A program made the position numbers and the translations under genes. Source: Pholiota molesta (lineage: Eukaryota > Basidiomycota > Agaricomycetes > Agaricales > Strophariaceae). From it: a stretch of 64,000 nucleotides of DNA. The stretch is taken from assembly GCA_014925825.1 (NCBI GenBank), contig JACGCK010000125.1, positions 1 through 64,000 of the forward strand, given 5' to 3'. Below, in pieces: positions 54,080 to 64,000 of the stretch; positions within the stretch are counted from its first letter, which is position 1; each line of letters begins with the position of its first letter. The notes beneath the pieces are model-generated. The model had not been told where the DNA came from. It saw nothing but the letters and a program-made list of their open reading frames with translations, and did no database searches.

Positions 54080-57000
54080 GATGACGGCGGGAAAACCAGA
54101 ACGGCTGCGCTAGGCAAGGGGCGACGCAATAGAAGCTGAGTTGAGACAATGGATGCGAGATGCGGGCTGCGTGGCAGCAGGGGGGAAAGTTTTTCTTTTT
54201 TCTTAGATAAAAAATTAAAAAAATGGATAGTTATAATTAGGAAATGAATGAAATAAAATCCATTCGACGGTCAGTTCAAGGGCTCGCTGTCATGAGGAAT
54301 GGCAGGAGAACGAAGCTGAAGCGGTATAGGCCAGTAGATACATTGCGCACCACACCCTCGTTGCGATCGCAATAGTAAATCAAGTATAGCCTGCTGTGCC
54401 GTCCATAGACTTGATACTACACGTTTAAAATCGAGCAGAGCCAGGAACACGTAGGGCTATGGGAACGAGAAAGAACGCATGTCGCGTGGGGCGCATGGGA
54501 GACGAGGACCGTGCACTCCCACTGCTACTGTCGGCTCCGAAGGACAGAACATTTCGGGATGGGCGGGATGGCCTCACCAGATGCCGCTACAAGGAGCATA
54601 TCCTCTGCGGAATCCGGAGGGCATGAACTCCGCTTGATCCTGTCCTACGCTGACCAGGCGGCGGGAGGAAGGAAGGAAAGGAATAAAGGGGAATATAGGG
54701 CAGTCCCACTGCTATTGTCGGGTACGAAGGACAGAACGTTTGGATTATGCCATCCACGTGACCGGATGCCACTACAAGGAGCAAGCAGAGGGCTTGTCCG
54801 CTGTGGGATCCGGAGCGCATGCACGCCGTACAGTCCTGTCCTACGCTGACTAGGCGGCAGAGGAGAGGTAGGGAGGGAAGGGAAGAAAGAAAGGAGAATA
54901 GGGGGACTGAATGGAAAGAGGGCCACTGCACCAATATGTACTGTGTAGGAAGTGACAGAGGCGAGGCGCACTGAGGATTATTAGCGAGGGCGGGGACAGG
55001 GGGAAGGCATAGCGAGTGTGGAATGCAAAGATGGGTTATATAGGAACATGACGAGGCCGGTCATATATCTGGCGTGGATGAAGTGCGAAGGTCTTGGTGC
55101 AACCAGCGAGGTGACATCGTGGATGAGGACAACGTACGATCGTCGATGAAGCTTATCTCCTCTGGGTCCGTGCGTCCTCGGCCCATATCGGGCCGACGTC
55201 TCCAGCGCGTCGCGCCAACTTTCTCACTCTGTCCTCGCCTCCTGCATCTCGCTGCACTCCCACTTCCCATTCCGCGATGCCATACCTACCTGCCACTAAC
55301 TTCTTCTCACCAAGACCGCTTCCAAGCTAGTGGCTACCGCTGACATCCTGTTCTGCTTCCTGCTTTCCCGTCACCAATCTTGTACCCACCCACCCAAGTC
55401 GAGCGAGAAGAGTGGTTCACTCACAAGCAGCCTTGGCACGAAAAACGCGCCACAGGACACCATGCTGGACGGCCCTAGCGAATAGTACGGTCTTCAGCAG
55501 TACTCTACAGATAGAGAGGGAAGCGCGTCAGGGTGCAGGCAAAGTGAGTCTAGCTCACAACCACACCGGGGTACCCCGTTACTCGCCTGAGTCGCTGACG
55601 CGATACCTAGCATGCACCGTACCCCGTCGCCTGCGTGGATCACTGCATCACAACCCGCAGCACTGATCAACGACGTGCCCATCCGTCTCTGGGACGGCCA
55701 GCCAGCGACCTCGTGGATGTGGTGAGTGCTGCTTATAGTCGTTCCACTACGCATTAACGGCGCACATCCACAGCCCGTTCCCAACCGACCATGTACACCG
55801 ACCGCGCGCCAAGGACGGCGCACCGGTAGTCGAACGGCCGCGCTCATCGCCGCGTCGCTGATTTGCGAGGCAACGCGTACATCCACGTCACTCCACCCGC
55901 GCGCTGCAAGCGATTCGAGCAGGGATACCAAGCACGACCACCACTGGCCCTGGACCGCGAGGCCATGTACGCGCTCCGTCTGGGGATATGGATAGGGATA
56001 GGGATATGTGCGCAGGCGGGTGAGGATTAGAGCGTCCCTCGCCTCCGTCACTCGCGCCACGTATGCAGGTCGGTCAGCCTCCTCCGTCGTTCGTTCTGTT
56101 CATCCGCCGGCTGTCCTTACCGTTGCCTCCTCTATGGTGTGTTAAAGTGTCGATCCAGGTACGTCGGCCTGCGGTGTCGTACCACCGCTTCGTACCGCTT
56201 CATACCGCCCCTCTTGTTCACGCGCACGCGATCCGTACACGCGCCCGCTCTGCGATGTACCCTTCTGTACGGCGCCCCCGTGCACTGCGCACGGCATCCC
56301 CACCACTGCTCCTGGTTCCCTGCCGCCAGGCGTCAGAGCTACTGGCAGCGATGGAGCTGGACACCAGAGCCGTGTGTTTTTTTTCGGTGCGATCCTTTGG
56401 CTATGGCCAATCAGTCCTGAATCCTGATAGATCTGATCCCTGCATTTTGCGCGGAGGGCGATGTCCCGCTGCTTTGTGCCTCGTGCGGGTTTGAGCGGGG
56501 TGTTAGACGTGTCGGAGTGGGTTACTCTGTAAGAAGTAACAACTAGATACTGAATTTCAAAGCAATATAATTGTAAAATCCCTGGTCGTTGAAATTCCTA
56601 GTGCAAAAATCAGAGTACCATATGATGGGTACACCAAGCAGTGGATATATAAATGGCTGCATGCTGTATACTAACGTTGGGTGGCGACGATCTACTGTGT
56701 CGGTATAGGCGGTGATAAAGCGGGGTCCTTGGACGGGAATTTGTGTCTGGGTGTTCGCACATCTGATATTCGCGTTTCTGATACAGCCTCATGTTCCAGT
56801 CAAGCAAAGTTGCACTGCGACATTCTTCGCGCACCGTCGGGGTACATAACGGGGTTTTACGGTATCTGTGGACTGCTGTAACTTGTAAGGACCTACGTCG
56901 TATGCAGGCCCATTGTCTGAATACAAATACAAAGTAGCTCCATGGAGTCCCGACGACGGAGATTTGGTTCAGCAACGAGACGCCGCCCGTGGGGAACATG

Positions 57001-57450
57001 TAGAGGGACGTGTCCTTTCGAAGGCGACGTCTGAGTTATGCCGCATGCATCGTCGAGGACTCCATGCGCCTACTAGCAGAGAGTCGCACTAGACGGCTCG
57101 TTCCCGACATATCGCATGTCCAAAATTTATGACAAGAAAATATAAATATATGACAAGATAAGAAAAAGAAAGAGAATTTTCATCGTGCTTGTCGGGAGCG
57201 GGACGAATGATAGGTCAAGAGATGGGCATCGACGGTATAATCAGTGGTGACGAGCCTAGGAACATCGACCGAGAGGCCCACCGGCTTACGAATTGACAGT
57301 GGTTTGACACTCAAAGTCCATCCACCTGCCATGTCAAGTCGTCTATGCAGAGGTGAGCATTCTTAGCCGATGATCTGTACTCTAAGGACAGAGAGCCCCG
57401 GGATGTGCTGCTGGCCCTCGGCCACTTTTCTCGTCGCTGGATGGAAGGGT
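54080..57450. other. 3.4 kb without a recognised gene
   Basis: It contains a tandem duplication (54512-54888) and gene-like decayed stretches at 55060-55340 and 55560-56500 that share words with 50.5-51.2 kb and 62.4-63.1 kb, including an apparent donor GTGAGTGCTGCTTRT at 55721 and 63040. No domain was recognised. The region 56520-57180 is AT-balanced with nothing noted. Confidence 0.4.
54512..54888 (+). repeat. Tandem duplication, two ~187-bp units
   Basis: Units at about 54512-54698 and 54699-54888 share CCCACTGCTAYTGTCGG, AGGACAGAAC, TGCC(G/A)CTACAAGGAGCA and TCCTGTCCTACGCTGAC in order. Confidence 0.7.
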
Positions 57451-58240
57451 TCTCGTGGAGAGTAGATACAACCCTTGAATTGTAGGTTGCACGCAGATAG
57501 AATGGACGACACCCGAGAAGCCAATGCATGAAGGGCGAAGGGAGCGAAAAGGGAGATAACAAAACATGAATGAGATCGCCTGATCTGCGCCACCGTCCCT
57601 CCACAGAGCGCATGAGTACACGCAAGGGCGCTGCAATTCCATGGAGCGCGATTTCAAAAGTTTATAGTCGGAAGAGAAACATGCAGAGCCCACGCCCCCT
57701 GAGGGTTCCGAGTATGAAAGATCAACATTCCATAGACTCCATGGAACTGGGGCGTGGGAGGGAGGACATAAAAGTTTATAGTCGGAAGAGAAACATGCAG
57801 AGCACATGCACCCTATGTAAGGGTTCCGAGTATGAAAGATCAACATCCCATAGACTCCATGCAGCTATCGCGTGGGAGGACAGGAGGAGGCGACGGCAGG
57901 CTCCAGTTCCATGACATATACGTTCAATGGAATATGAGAGCGAACGTGAAGACGACAGCGAACGAGAGATACCATCGGTCGAAATGGCACCAAAATGACA
58001 CACACCTGCCCACCCACGCTGGTCTCCTTCCCTGACCAAGTGGCAAGCGTCCTCCGCATTGCCTATCCACCACCCGACCATGGACATCGTACGCACGTGA
58101 ATAGCGTAGAGGACGGTTATGGAGGCTTGAAAGAGAGCGATGCTCGATGCGTGGCATCATGATAGGCAGATGACAATCGAAAGCGACGATGGGAATGGTG
58201 CACCTCGGGTTACTCCGCTTCGGCGTCATTCGGCATACAT
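57451..58240 (+). repeat. Duplicated noncoding segment, copy A
   Basis: It starts CTCGTGGAGAGTAGATA and matches 59281-61130 in order, once the MULE-like insertion is removed from the latter. Within it, a ~115-bp block (57654-57769) is tandemly repeated at 57770-57885 (AAAGTTTATAGTCGGAAGAG start). Parts of its right end also recur at 28430-28575. Confidence 0.75.
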
Positions 58241-58280
58241 GTGTCAAGACTCAAGAGGAATCCATAGGGATAATACTCGA

Positions 58281-58871
58281 ATGACATTTAGATTCACACC
58301 TCCCTCATACTACCAGCTGAACGTGAAACAGCAGAAGTAAGTCTATTGATTTTTCTTCCTCTATGAGCCGTACTAAACTATCCAGAAGATCTGGAGCTGC
58401 AATGGCAACCCCTCAAGCAATCGCTCTCTTCAATGCATTGAAGAACATTCGAGCCATCAATTCCAAGCTGGCTGCGACCGATGGGGCTTTAACGAGCACT
58501 GTATGTTTGGCATATGATGAACTAGCACTCATTTTCGTCTCACTATTGGCGATCACTAGGTCTTCTCCACTAGCGGCGCCCTCTCGGACATGAATCTCGA
58601 CAATGCCCGTGCAGCGATCGGCCTGGAGTTTCAGTCTCTTGTGCAGAACATTCGCGCGGTGAAGCCGACCGATCCGATTGCCGCAGCTTATCCGGACATC
58701 CATTACGATCTGAAGGCGCAGATTGCACGGCACAACTGGCTGGCTCGTGAGTATGGGAATACAGCACCGATCAAGTGGAGCGACGTTGCGGACAGCGTTT
58801 ATGATGGTATTCCGAAAATCGAGAGTGGGCTCGTTGCTGCGCTTAAGGCACAAGGATACGAAAATCCTTGA
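58281..58871 (+). CDS. Small three-exon gene of unknown function
   Basis: Exons 58281-58336, 58386-58500 and 58560-58871 join in frame to about 160 residues. Intron 1 (49 nt) has a GTAAGT donor, a perfect TACTAAAC branch site and a CCAG acceptor; intron 2 (59 nt) is GTATGT-CACTAG. These strong signals support a real gene. If the first exon is leader only, the start would be the ATG at 58402. The product is helical and soluble (LFNALKNIRAINSKLAA, LVQNIRAVKPTDPIAAAYP, VADSVYDGIPKIESGLVA) with no signal peptide or known domain. It lies between the two copies of a duplicated noncoding segment. Confidence 0.65.
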
Positions 58872-59332
58872 AGTGGGTAGAAGCTGTTCATGGCACGACT
58901 TGGGGCAGTGGATATTTGGGAGATATAGCGTTTCACATTTGCAACGACAGAAATATGTGATTAACGAGAATAGCGACACGTCCTCGTACAGCCTAAGATG
59001 GGGATCATCGGATGATCTCGCGGTACAACATTGCTGGCGCAGCATGCTGCAGGGGTACATGCGCGCGCGAAGCGCGCTGGAGATGGGGCTTCCGTCGGGT
59101 TTCCCTAGACGCCGTGTCGGGGTGCGCCGCCGACGCACTCGCTGGCAGGCGGGCAGGCAGGCAGGCGGGCACGCGAGGCGAGGCGCCGGTTACTGCCTCA
59201 TTGCATCAGAACAACGCGCGAGAGGACACCATCCCGATAATCTCACTGGAACGCGCAATCTGCGTGGCACATCGGAGGTCCTCGTGGAGAGTAGATATAA
59301 CCCTTGAATTGTAGGTTGCGCGCTGGTAGAAG

Positions 59333-59341
59333 GAACGAAGC
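59333..59341. repeat. Left copy of 9-bp target duplication (GAACGAAGC)
   Basis: GAACGAAGC at 59333-59341 recurs at 60534-60542, exactly flanking the MULE-like element. Confidence 0.8.
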
Positions 59342-60533
59342 GGGCCATAGGAAATGTGCGGGAAAGTGTGCGTGGCGTGCGTGCGTGACCCGCCACGCAC
59401 AGTCTTTGGTGCGGTCGAATGCGAGTGATGTGCGGGAATGTGCGTGATGCGTGCGGGGTAGGTCAATAAACATTCTAGTCGCCATGGTAGTTCTTTTTTC
59501 GGGGCTTATAAGATCGAAATAATCTTTACTCCTTTTTCCTCACGACGGGACACGGTAAAGGGCATAATTATGGTTGCATTTTAGAGGTTTCTTGGCTTCG
59601 AACATTGGTAGGATCATCTTTTACTCCACTCATCATTCAAAATTCCCTGCCACTTTGCCGTATTCTATTGATATCAATACTCATAGATGTATAGTACGAA
59701 AATTCGTGTGCTGTAACGTATGCGAGAATGTGCGTGGTGTGGACGAGAATGTGCGTGGTGTGTGCGAGAATGCGCGTGGTATGTGCGGGCCGTGCGGGAG
59801 TGTGCGGGAGTGTAGCCGACCGCACAAAAGACTGTGCGCGGTATGTGCGTGGTAGGTCACAATATATATATGTCACTCATCAATAAACATTTTCTTCATG
59901 CCTTACATATGTTCTAAGATGTAGCTATTTAGTTTCTACTGTTAAGAAAGCTGCTCTGCAGATTTCGCGCGCTCATTTTCAGCCTTATCAAGATGTTCAC
60001 CAAACATTCACTGTGTTCGGCAAGTCTGACAGCCGTCGGCGAGTCTGCATTGATTATTTCCTATGTTTGTCCTTGTAAGCAACCCCCGAATTTCAAATTA
60101 TCTATATGTAGATAGTATCGGTGAACTGTTTCAAACATAACTGAGGAATTCTGGTGGTTGCAGAGAGACATACAAGCAGAATTGGCCAGGAAGTACCAAT
60201 GTGCCGTTTCATGCCAGTAGATGTGACATAAATGTCACATGCCTGCCAGCGACTTTATTTCTTTATAACTCAATAGAAACCGCTGGGTTACCAGAAACTT
60301 TGACGTATATAAATTCAATGTAGTAATAGGACCATAGATAACTATACTTAAATGGACTAGAGAGCTATAACTCTGGAATTATCCAAAAATTATCTTGAGG
60401 TGTTGTGACAGATGTGTCACTCGCGCATCAAAAACTGACCCGCACAAAGGCCTGATCTCAACCCCGCACATTGCCAAGCCGACCGCGCACGCCACGCACA
60501 GGCACGCACGGGCACGCACATTTACCCTGTCCC
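59342..60533. mobile_element. Non-autonomous MULE-like element (1,192 bp)
   Basis: Ends read GGGCCATAGGAAATGTGCG (left) and, on the other strand, GGGACAGGGTAAATGTGCG (right), 15 of 19 equal. Both continue into GTGCGTGGCGTGCG-rich sequence, so long imperfect inverted ends form. A 9-bp duplication flanks the insertion, as expected for Mutator-like elements. Subterminal GTGCGTGG words are repeated many times (59355-59460, 59715-59860, 60430-60525). No transposase is encoded. The AT-rich core (59880-60400) holds a small palindrome, ATGTGACATAAATGTCACAT, near 60222. Confidence 0.75.
59715..59860 (+). repeat. GAGAATGTGCGTGGTGTG minisatellite
   Basis: Several imperfect copies of (C/A)GAGAATG(T/C)GCGTGGT(G/A)TG in tandem inside the MULE-like element. 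Confidence 0.7.
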
Positions 60534-61130
60534 GAACGAAGCCTGAGAAGTCAATGCATGAAAAGCGAAAGGAGGAAAATGGAGATAACAAATCTGATGA
60601 ATGAGATTGCCTGATCAGCGATCACCGTCCCTCCGCAGAGCGAATGCGTACACACGCAGGCCGCTGCGATTCCATGGAGTCTGTATGGGATACGTCCTCA
60701 GCTATAACGTAGTCGGAAGAGAAACATGCACAGGACATGCTCGCTCAAGACTAGGTGTGGCGTGGCAGAGCATCCTCCCGTAGCCTCCATGCAGCAAGTG
60801 GGAGCAAGACGCGGAGGAAGGAGCGCAGGCAGCAGGGTCTAGCAGGCAGGCTTCAGTGTCATCACATACACGTTCAATGGGATATGAGATCGAACAGGGA
60901 AGATAGCAGCGAACGAGGAATACCATCGATCGAAACGACACTCACCCACTTGTCTCCTTCCACAACCAACCGTCTTCTGCGTCTCGTATCCACTACCGAT
61001 TCGTACCCATTGTATGCACGAGAATAAGCAAGAGCGCGGGTGTGGAGGTTTGGAGAGAGCGATGCTCGATGCACGGACCCAGATGAAAAGCCTCGGATTA
61101 CCCCGGTTCGGCGTCGTTCGGCTTAGACCT

Positions 61131-62639
61131 CGCTCAAATGTAGTTAGCGGCCATTTGAAGTTGAAGTAAAAAGGAAAAAAAATGAAAGTTGAGACAAACA
61201 GAGAGCAAATAGGAAGCAAAAAAAGATTGGGAAGGGCGGTACGAGTCATGGAAAAGATGAACCAAAAGAGGAAGGGGCATGAAATCCCAAGCCATCATAT
61301 CATCGCACATCTAGCCCCCCCTTCGAGGCAGTACTTACATCTGAGGCGGCTATCGAGTCCCATAAGTTTTCATTCCATGTTCACCAGTACATAGGACGTT
61401 CATCCGGCCAGTAGCGCCGCTGAATTATCCACCGCCATGCACCGGTCATGGCGATATGTCTGGGACTCGATAGCGCCCGTTGTGCATCATGTGCTGCATG
61501 GTAGAACATAGGCAGGAGCTAGAGTCCATGCCGCTATTACCCACTGAAGGCCGCTTATGCGAAGGTCGTTATAATATCTGTGGTTTTATGGAATCAATGA
61601 TACACAGACAATCTAAGCAACATTGACTGCGGAAAATGTGTACAGGCATATTCCCGGAGAACGATCTGTGTATGCTCATCTGTGTTTCGTAGACCCAGTA
61701 TGTCCACACGAAGGAGCGGCAGGAAGCGTTCTCATATGTATTAGTGCGTATAGCATATCACATATCGGCATGCGAGAAATACGCTGGACGATAAGACGGA
61801 CTAAAAGGATTTGAAGAAGGGAAGTGTGGCAGACCATCATGCTAACCCAGGCCCATCTCCGAGGCCATCCTATTCAACAGCATCAGAGCGGCGGCTGTAA
61901 ATAAACCAAACCGCAATCTGAACCGAAATAATCGGACCCGGAGGACGAATGAGCAAGAATGCAGAGGGAAGGCCCCACCAAACAATGCGAAAAAAATTTA
62001 ACGACACCGAATTGCAAAGAGAGGAGATTACAACGTCGAAAGAGCTCTGCTGAATGTCGTGCTATGCTGATCAGAGGGCGGCATGCTCCAGTGGCGTTAC
62101 AAATACGACAAGAGGGAGTAAGAAGGGCACAAAGACCATAGGTGATACCGCAAGGAAAGAGCGACATTCACAACAATGAGCCGAGCGGAGAGAGAAAGAT
62201 CCTAGGCGTCGTGAGGCGCGGAGATGACGGTAGTACATTGTGCGGGGAGGCGGGAATTTATGAGAGGGGGTATATCGCGCACTGCAGGTGGACACGACGA
62301 GGCTGATATCGTCATCACTTTGACCTTCCACGGATCGAGTGCGATGACCATGGTGAATGTACGATTCAAGAGTTGACGGGGACACCGTGCTACGAATCGA
62401 TGGGAAGCGAGCGAGTCCGTGCGCTCTCGGCCCATGCCGGTCCGAGGTCATCAACCAAACCTTCCGCTGACGCTCTCACTTGCTCGCCCACTCTGTCCAC
62501 CGGCGTCACTTCGTATTCGCATTCGCGCCCTCTCAGTCTGAACAACCCCATCTCGCTGAACTCCTACTTGACCCTCCTGGGATATCCTTGCTTACTTCAC
62601 CGACATACAAACCAACCGCAATTCCTTGCCACATCAAGC
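61131..62639. other. Intergenic, no gene recognised
   Basis: No domain-bearing ORF on either strand. 62190-62470 shares a promoter-like layout with 55060-55260, and probably belongs to the decayed gene that follows. Confidence 0.4.
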
Positions 62640-63040
62640 CACGGGACACCACGCGGAATGGCTTCGTCAACGATGCTGTTTCATCCAACGCCGAATGGAG
62701 TGAAAGAGAGTATCGTTACTCGAGGGCGCGAGGAGTTCGCATGCATGGAGTTGTACGTCTTTTCGTTCCTTCATTCTTCCTGTCGCAGTGCTCATCCATA
62801 TCCGCAACCGTGTTGCTGACCTCGAGCAGGAGCACGCCCGCCTACTCGCCCTCTAACTGCCCGTCGGTGCCCACGGCGACCCGACGCGCATCTCCAAGGT
62901 CGAGCAGTCCACGTCCACGGCTACTAGCTGTCAGGAGCGCAAGCGCACGATAATTGAACGCGCCTAACCTGTCTCCAAGCACGACGAGGCCCCTGTCAAG
63001 CTCGAGGCCGTCGAACCAGCGCCCTCGTGCCAATCCAGTG
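62640..63040 (+). pseudogene. Decayed coiled-coil protein gene
   Basis: A possible exon ends near 62755 (FACMEL, then GTACGT). A pyrimidine-rich intron ends at CGCAG (62787). The next exon reads as a coiled coil (LIHIRNRVADLEQEHARLLA), a Ser/Thr-rich segment and a Lys/Glu-rich end (HDEAPVKLEAVEPAP), closing at a GTGAGT donor near 63040. Two in-frame TAA codons interrupt it (after LLAL and after IIERA). The same donor context at 55721 suggests another decayed copy. The family is not identified. Confidence 0.45.
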
Positions 63041-64000
63041 AGTGCTGCTTGTTTGACTCGTTCTACTACAAATGTGACTAATGATACATATACAACGCCT
63101 GCCAGTCCATGGAGTGCACTGATCGAAACCCAAGAGAGTGCGTCAGGAAGCAAAAGGTCCCATCGACTGCGGAGTCGCCGATTCACAGAGCCGCGATCGT
63201 GTCCACACATGGCCCTGCATCACTCAGAATTAACGCGCGTGCGTTTCCTTTTGGATAAGATGATAGATGGGATGACGAGAGGCTTGATAGACCCCAGCGC
63301 TCGAGGCTGTGTTCGAAGGTACGCCTGCCCTGTCCACCTCCTATAACTGCCGCCGCTCATCGATGTCTCCTTCACAGTATGTTGCGGTATCAATTCCGAA
63401 GGCAAGGTCGTCTCGCCTCGGATGGAGCGTTGGTAGGCGTCGTTGCCTGATCTCGGACGCCAGAAGGCTTGGTACACACGTATAGGACGTTTCTCAGCAA
63501 GAAACCACGCGCCCGCCAGGGCGCACTTCGCACGCCGGTCTCATGCAAAGTACAAGCGCACTGGTACACGAGCGAGCATCGATGGGAGACAAAGCCGGTT
63601 GATGGGATTGAGAGGCGCCGGGCGCGGGTTCGTGTGGCGGGATGGAATGTGTTGTGTTGGGATTGTTGGGTGGGTTCTGGAGCCGATGGTTTCTACTGCT
63701 CGCCAGCTGTGTCTGAAGGTGAGTCTATGTGGTTCTTGTTCGCGGATGGCCTCGTTTTATTGATGCTTCCTCCGTAGTATGTATCGGTCATCATTCGGAG
63801 GGGATAATGATGCATCCTTTCCGATAGGATCATCATCGCTATTTATAATTATAAATATGACATTTTCTGGGATCCTGATCGTTATATTATGTGAATCTGG
63901 TGCGTACCAAGGAAGAATTAATTGTCGGAGACCTTCGTGGAGAAATCGACTTCTTGACGCAAATCGATGCTCATGAACGTTAGAGAACATAAGAAACTTT
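63041..64000. other. Right edge, no intact gene recognised
   Basis: Two overlapping ORFs (63443-63763 and 63469-63777) show no domain I can name. The remainder is AT-rich. Confidence 0.35.

Larger units (their letters stand above)
59281..61130 (+). repeat. Duplicated noncoding segment, copy B, interrupted
   Basis: Homologous to copy A (57451-58240) from CTCGTGGAGAGTAGATA to GATGCTCGATGCACGGACC, but split by the 1,192-bp element at 59342-60533. Copy A therefore serves as the related empty site. Confidence 0.75.

Noticed and set aside
59715..59860. CRISPR-like regular repeats
   Set aside because: The repeats are contiguous minisatellite units without unique spacers, in a eukaryotic genome.

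Overview
The window looks like nuclear DNA of a filamentous basidiomycete, most likely an Agaricomycete. Introns are short (about 45-85 nt) with GT-AG borders, and the families seen are typical of mushroom-forming fungi: a KDZ transposase with its CxC2 cysteine cluster, a basidiomycete seven-helix membrane protein, MYND and F-box paralogues, BTB and Spt5-like KOW relics, a HEAT-repeat protein and a Ty3/gypsy retroelement. It is an accessory, transposon-rich region in which intact genes are outnumbered by mobile elements and broken copies.

Layout. 0.4-4.8 kb: an Spt5-like KOW pseudogene on the minus strand, split by a 2.37-kb hAT-type element with 19-bp inverted ends and an 8-bp target duplication. 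5.0-5.3 kb: a fold-back MITE. 6.1-10.1 kb: a many-exon KDZ transposase with one probable frameshift. 10.5-11.5 kb: a BTB pseudogene. 14.1-15.4 kb: a seven-helix membrane protein gene. 16.4-24.7 kb: a young, apparently complete Ty3/gypsy element on the minus strand (LTRs differing by one indel, PBS, PPT, gag, protease, pol) that also carries a spliced ORF in the opposite direction between pol and its 3' LTR. 25.3-26.4 kb: an F-box stub and a MYND gene. 30.9-35.7 kb: one minus-strand gene whose 3' half is 18 near-regular exons, each encoding one HEAT repeat. 40.7-43.4 kb: a second MYND gene and an F-box/LRR-type gene. 44.4-46.6 kb: GC-rich dispersed repeats that overrun a third, broken MYND copy. 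46.6-49.9 kb: a 3.37-kb Tc1/mariner-type element flanked by TA, holding a DDE transposase and a convergent five-exon gene with a SAM-like domain. 52.3-53.3 kb: a secreted Ser/Thr-rich surface protein lying between ~280-bp direct repeats. 57.4-61.1 kb: duplicated noncoding segments, a small unknown gene, and a 1.19-kb MULE-like element with a 9-bp target duplication. 61.1-64 kb: decayed sequence.

The host-type genes show no shared pathway. Most of the coding content belongs to mobile elements or to families that expand and decay in such regions. The items I would follow first are the two-gene Tc1/mariner-type element, the antisense ORF in the gypsy element, the HEAT exon array, and the two non-autonomous elements whose ends can be set to the base from target duplications.
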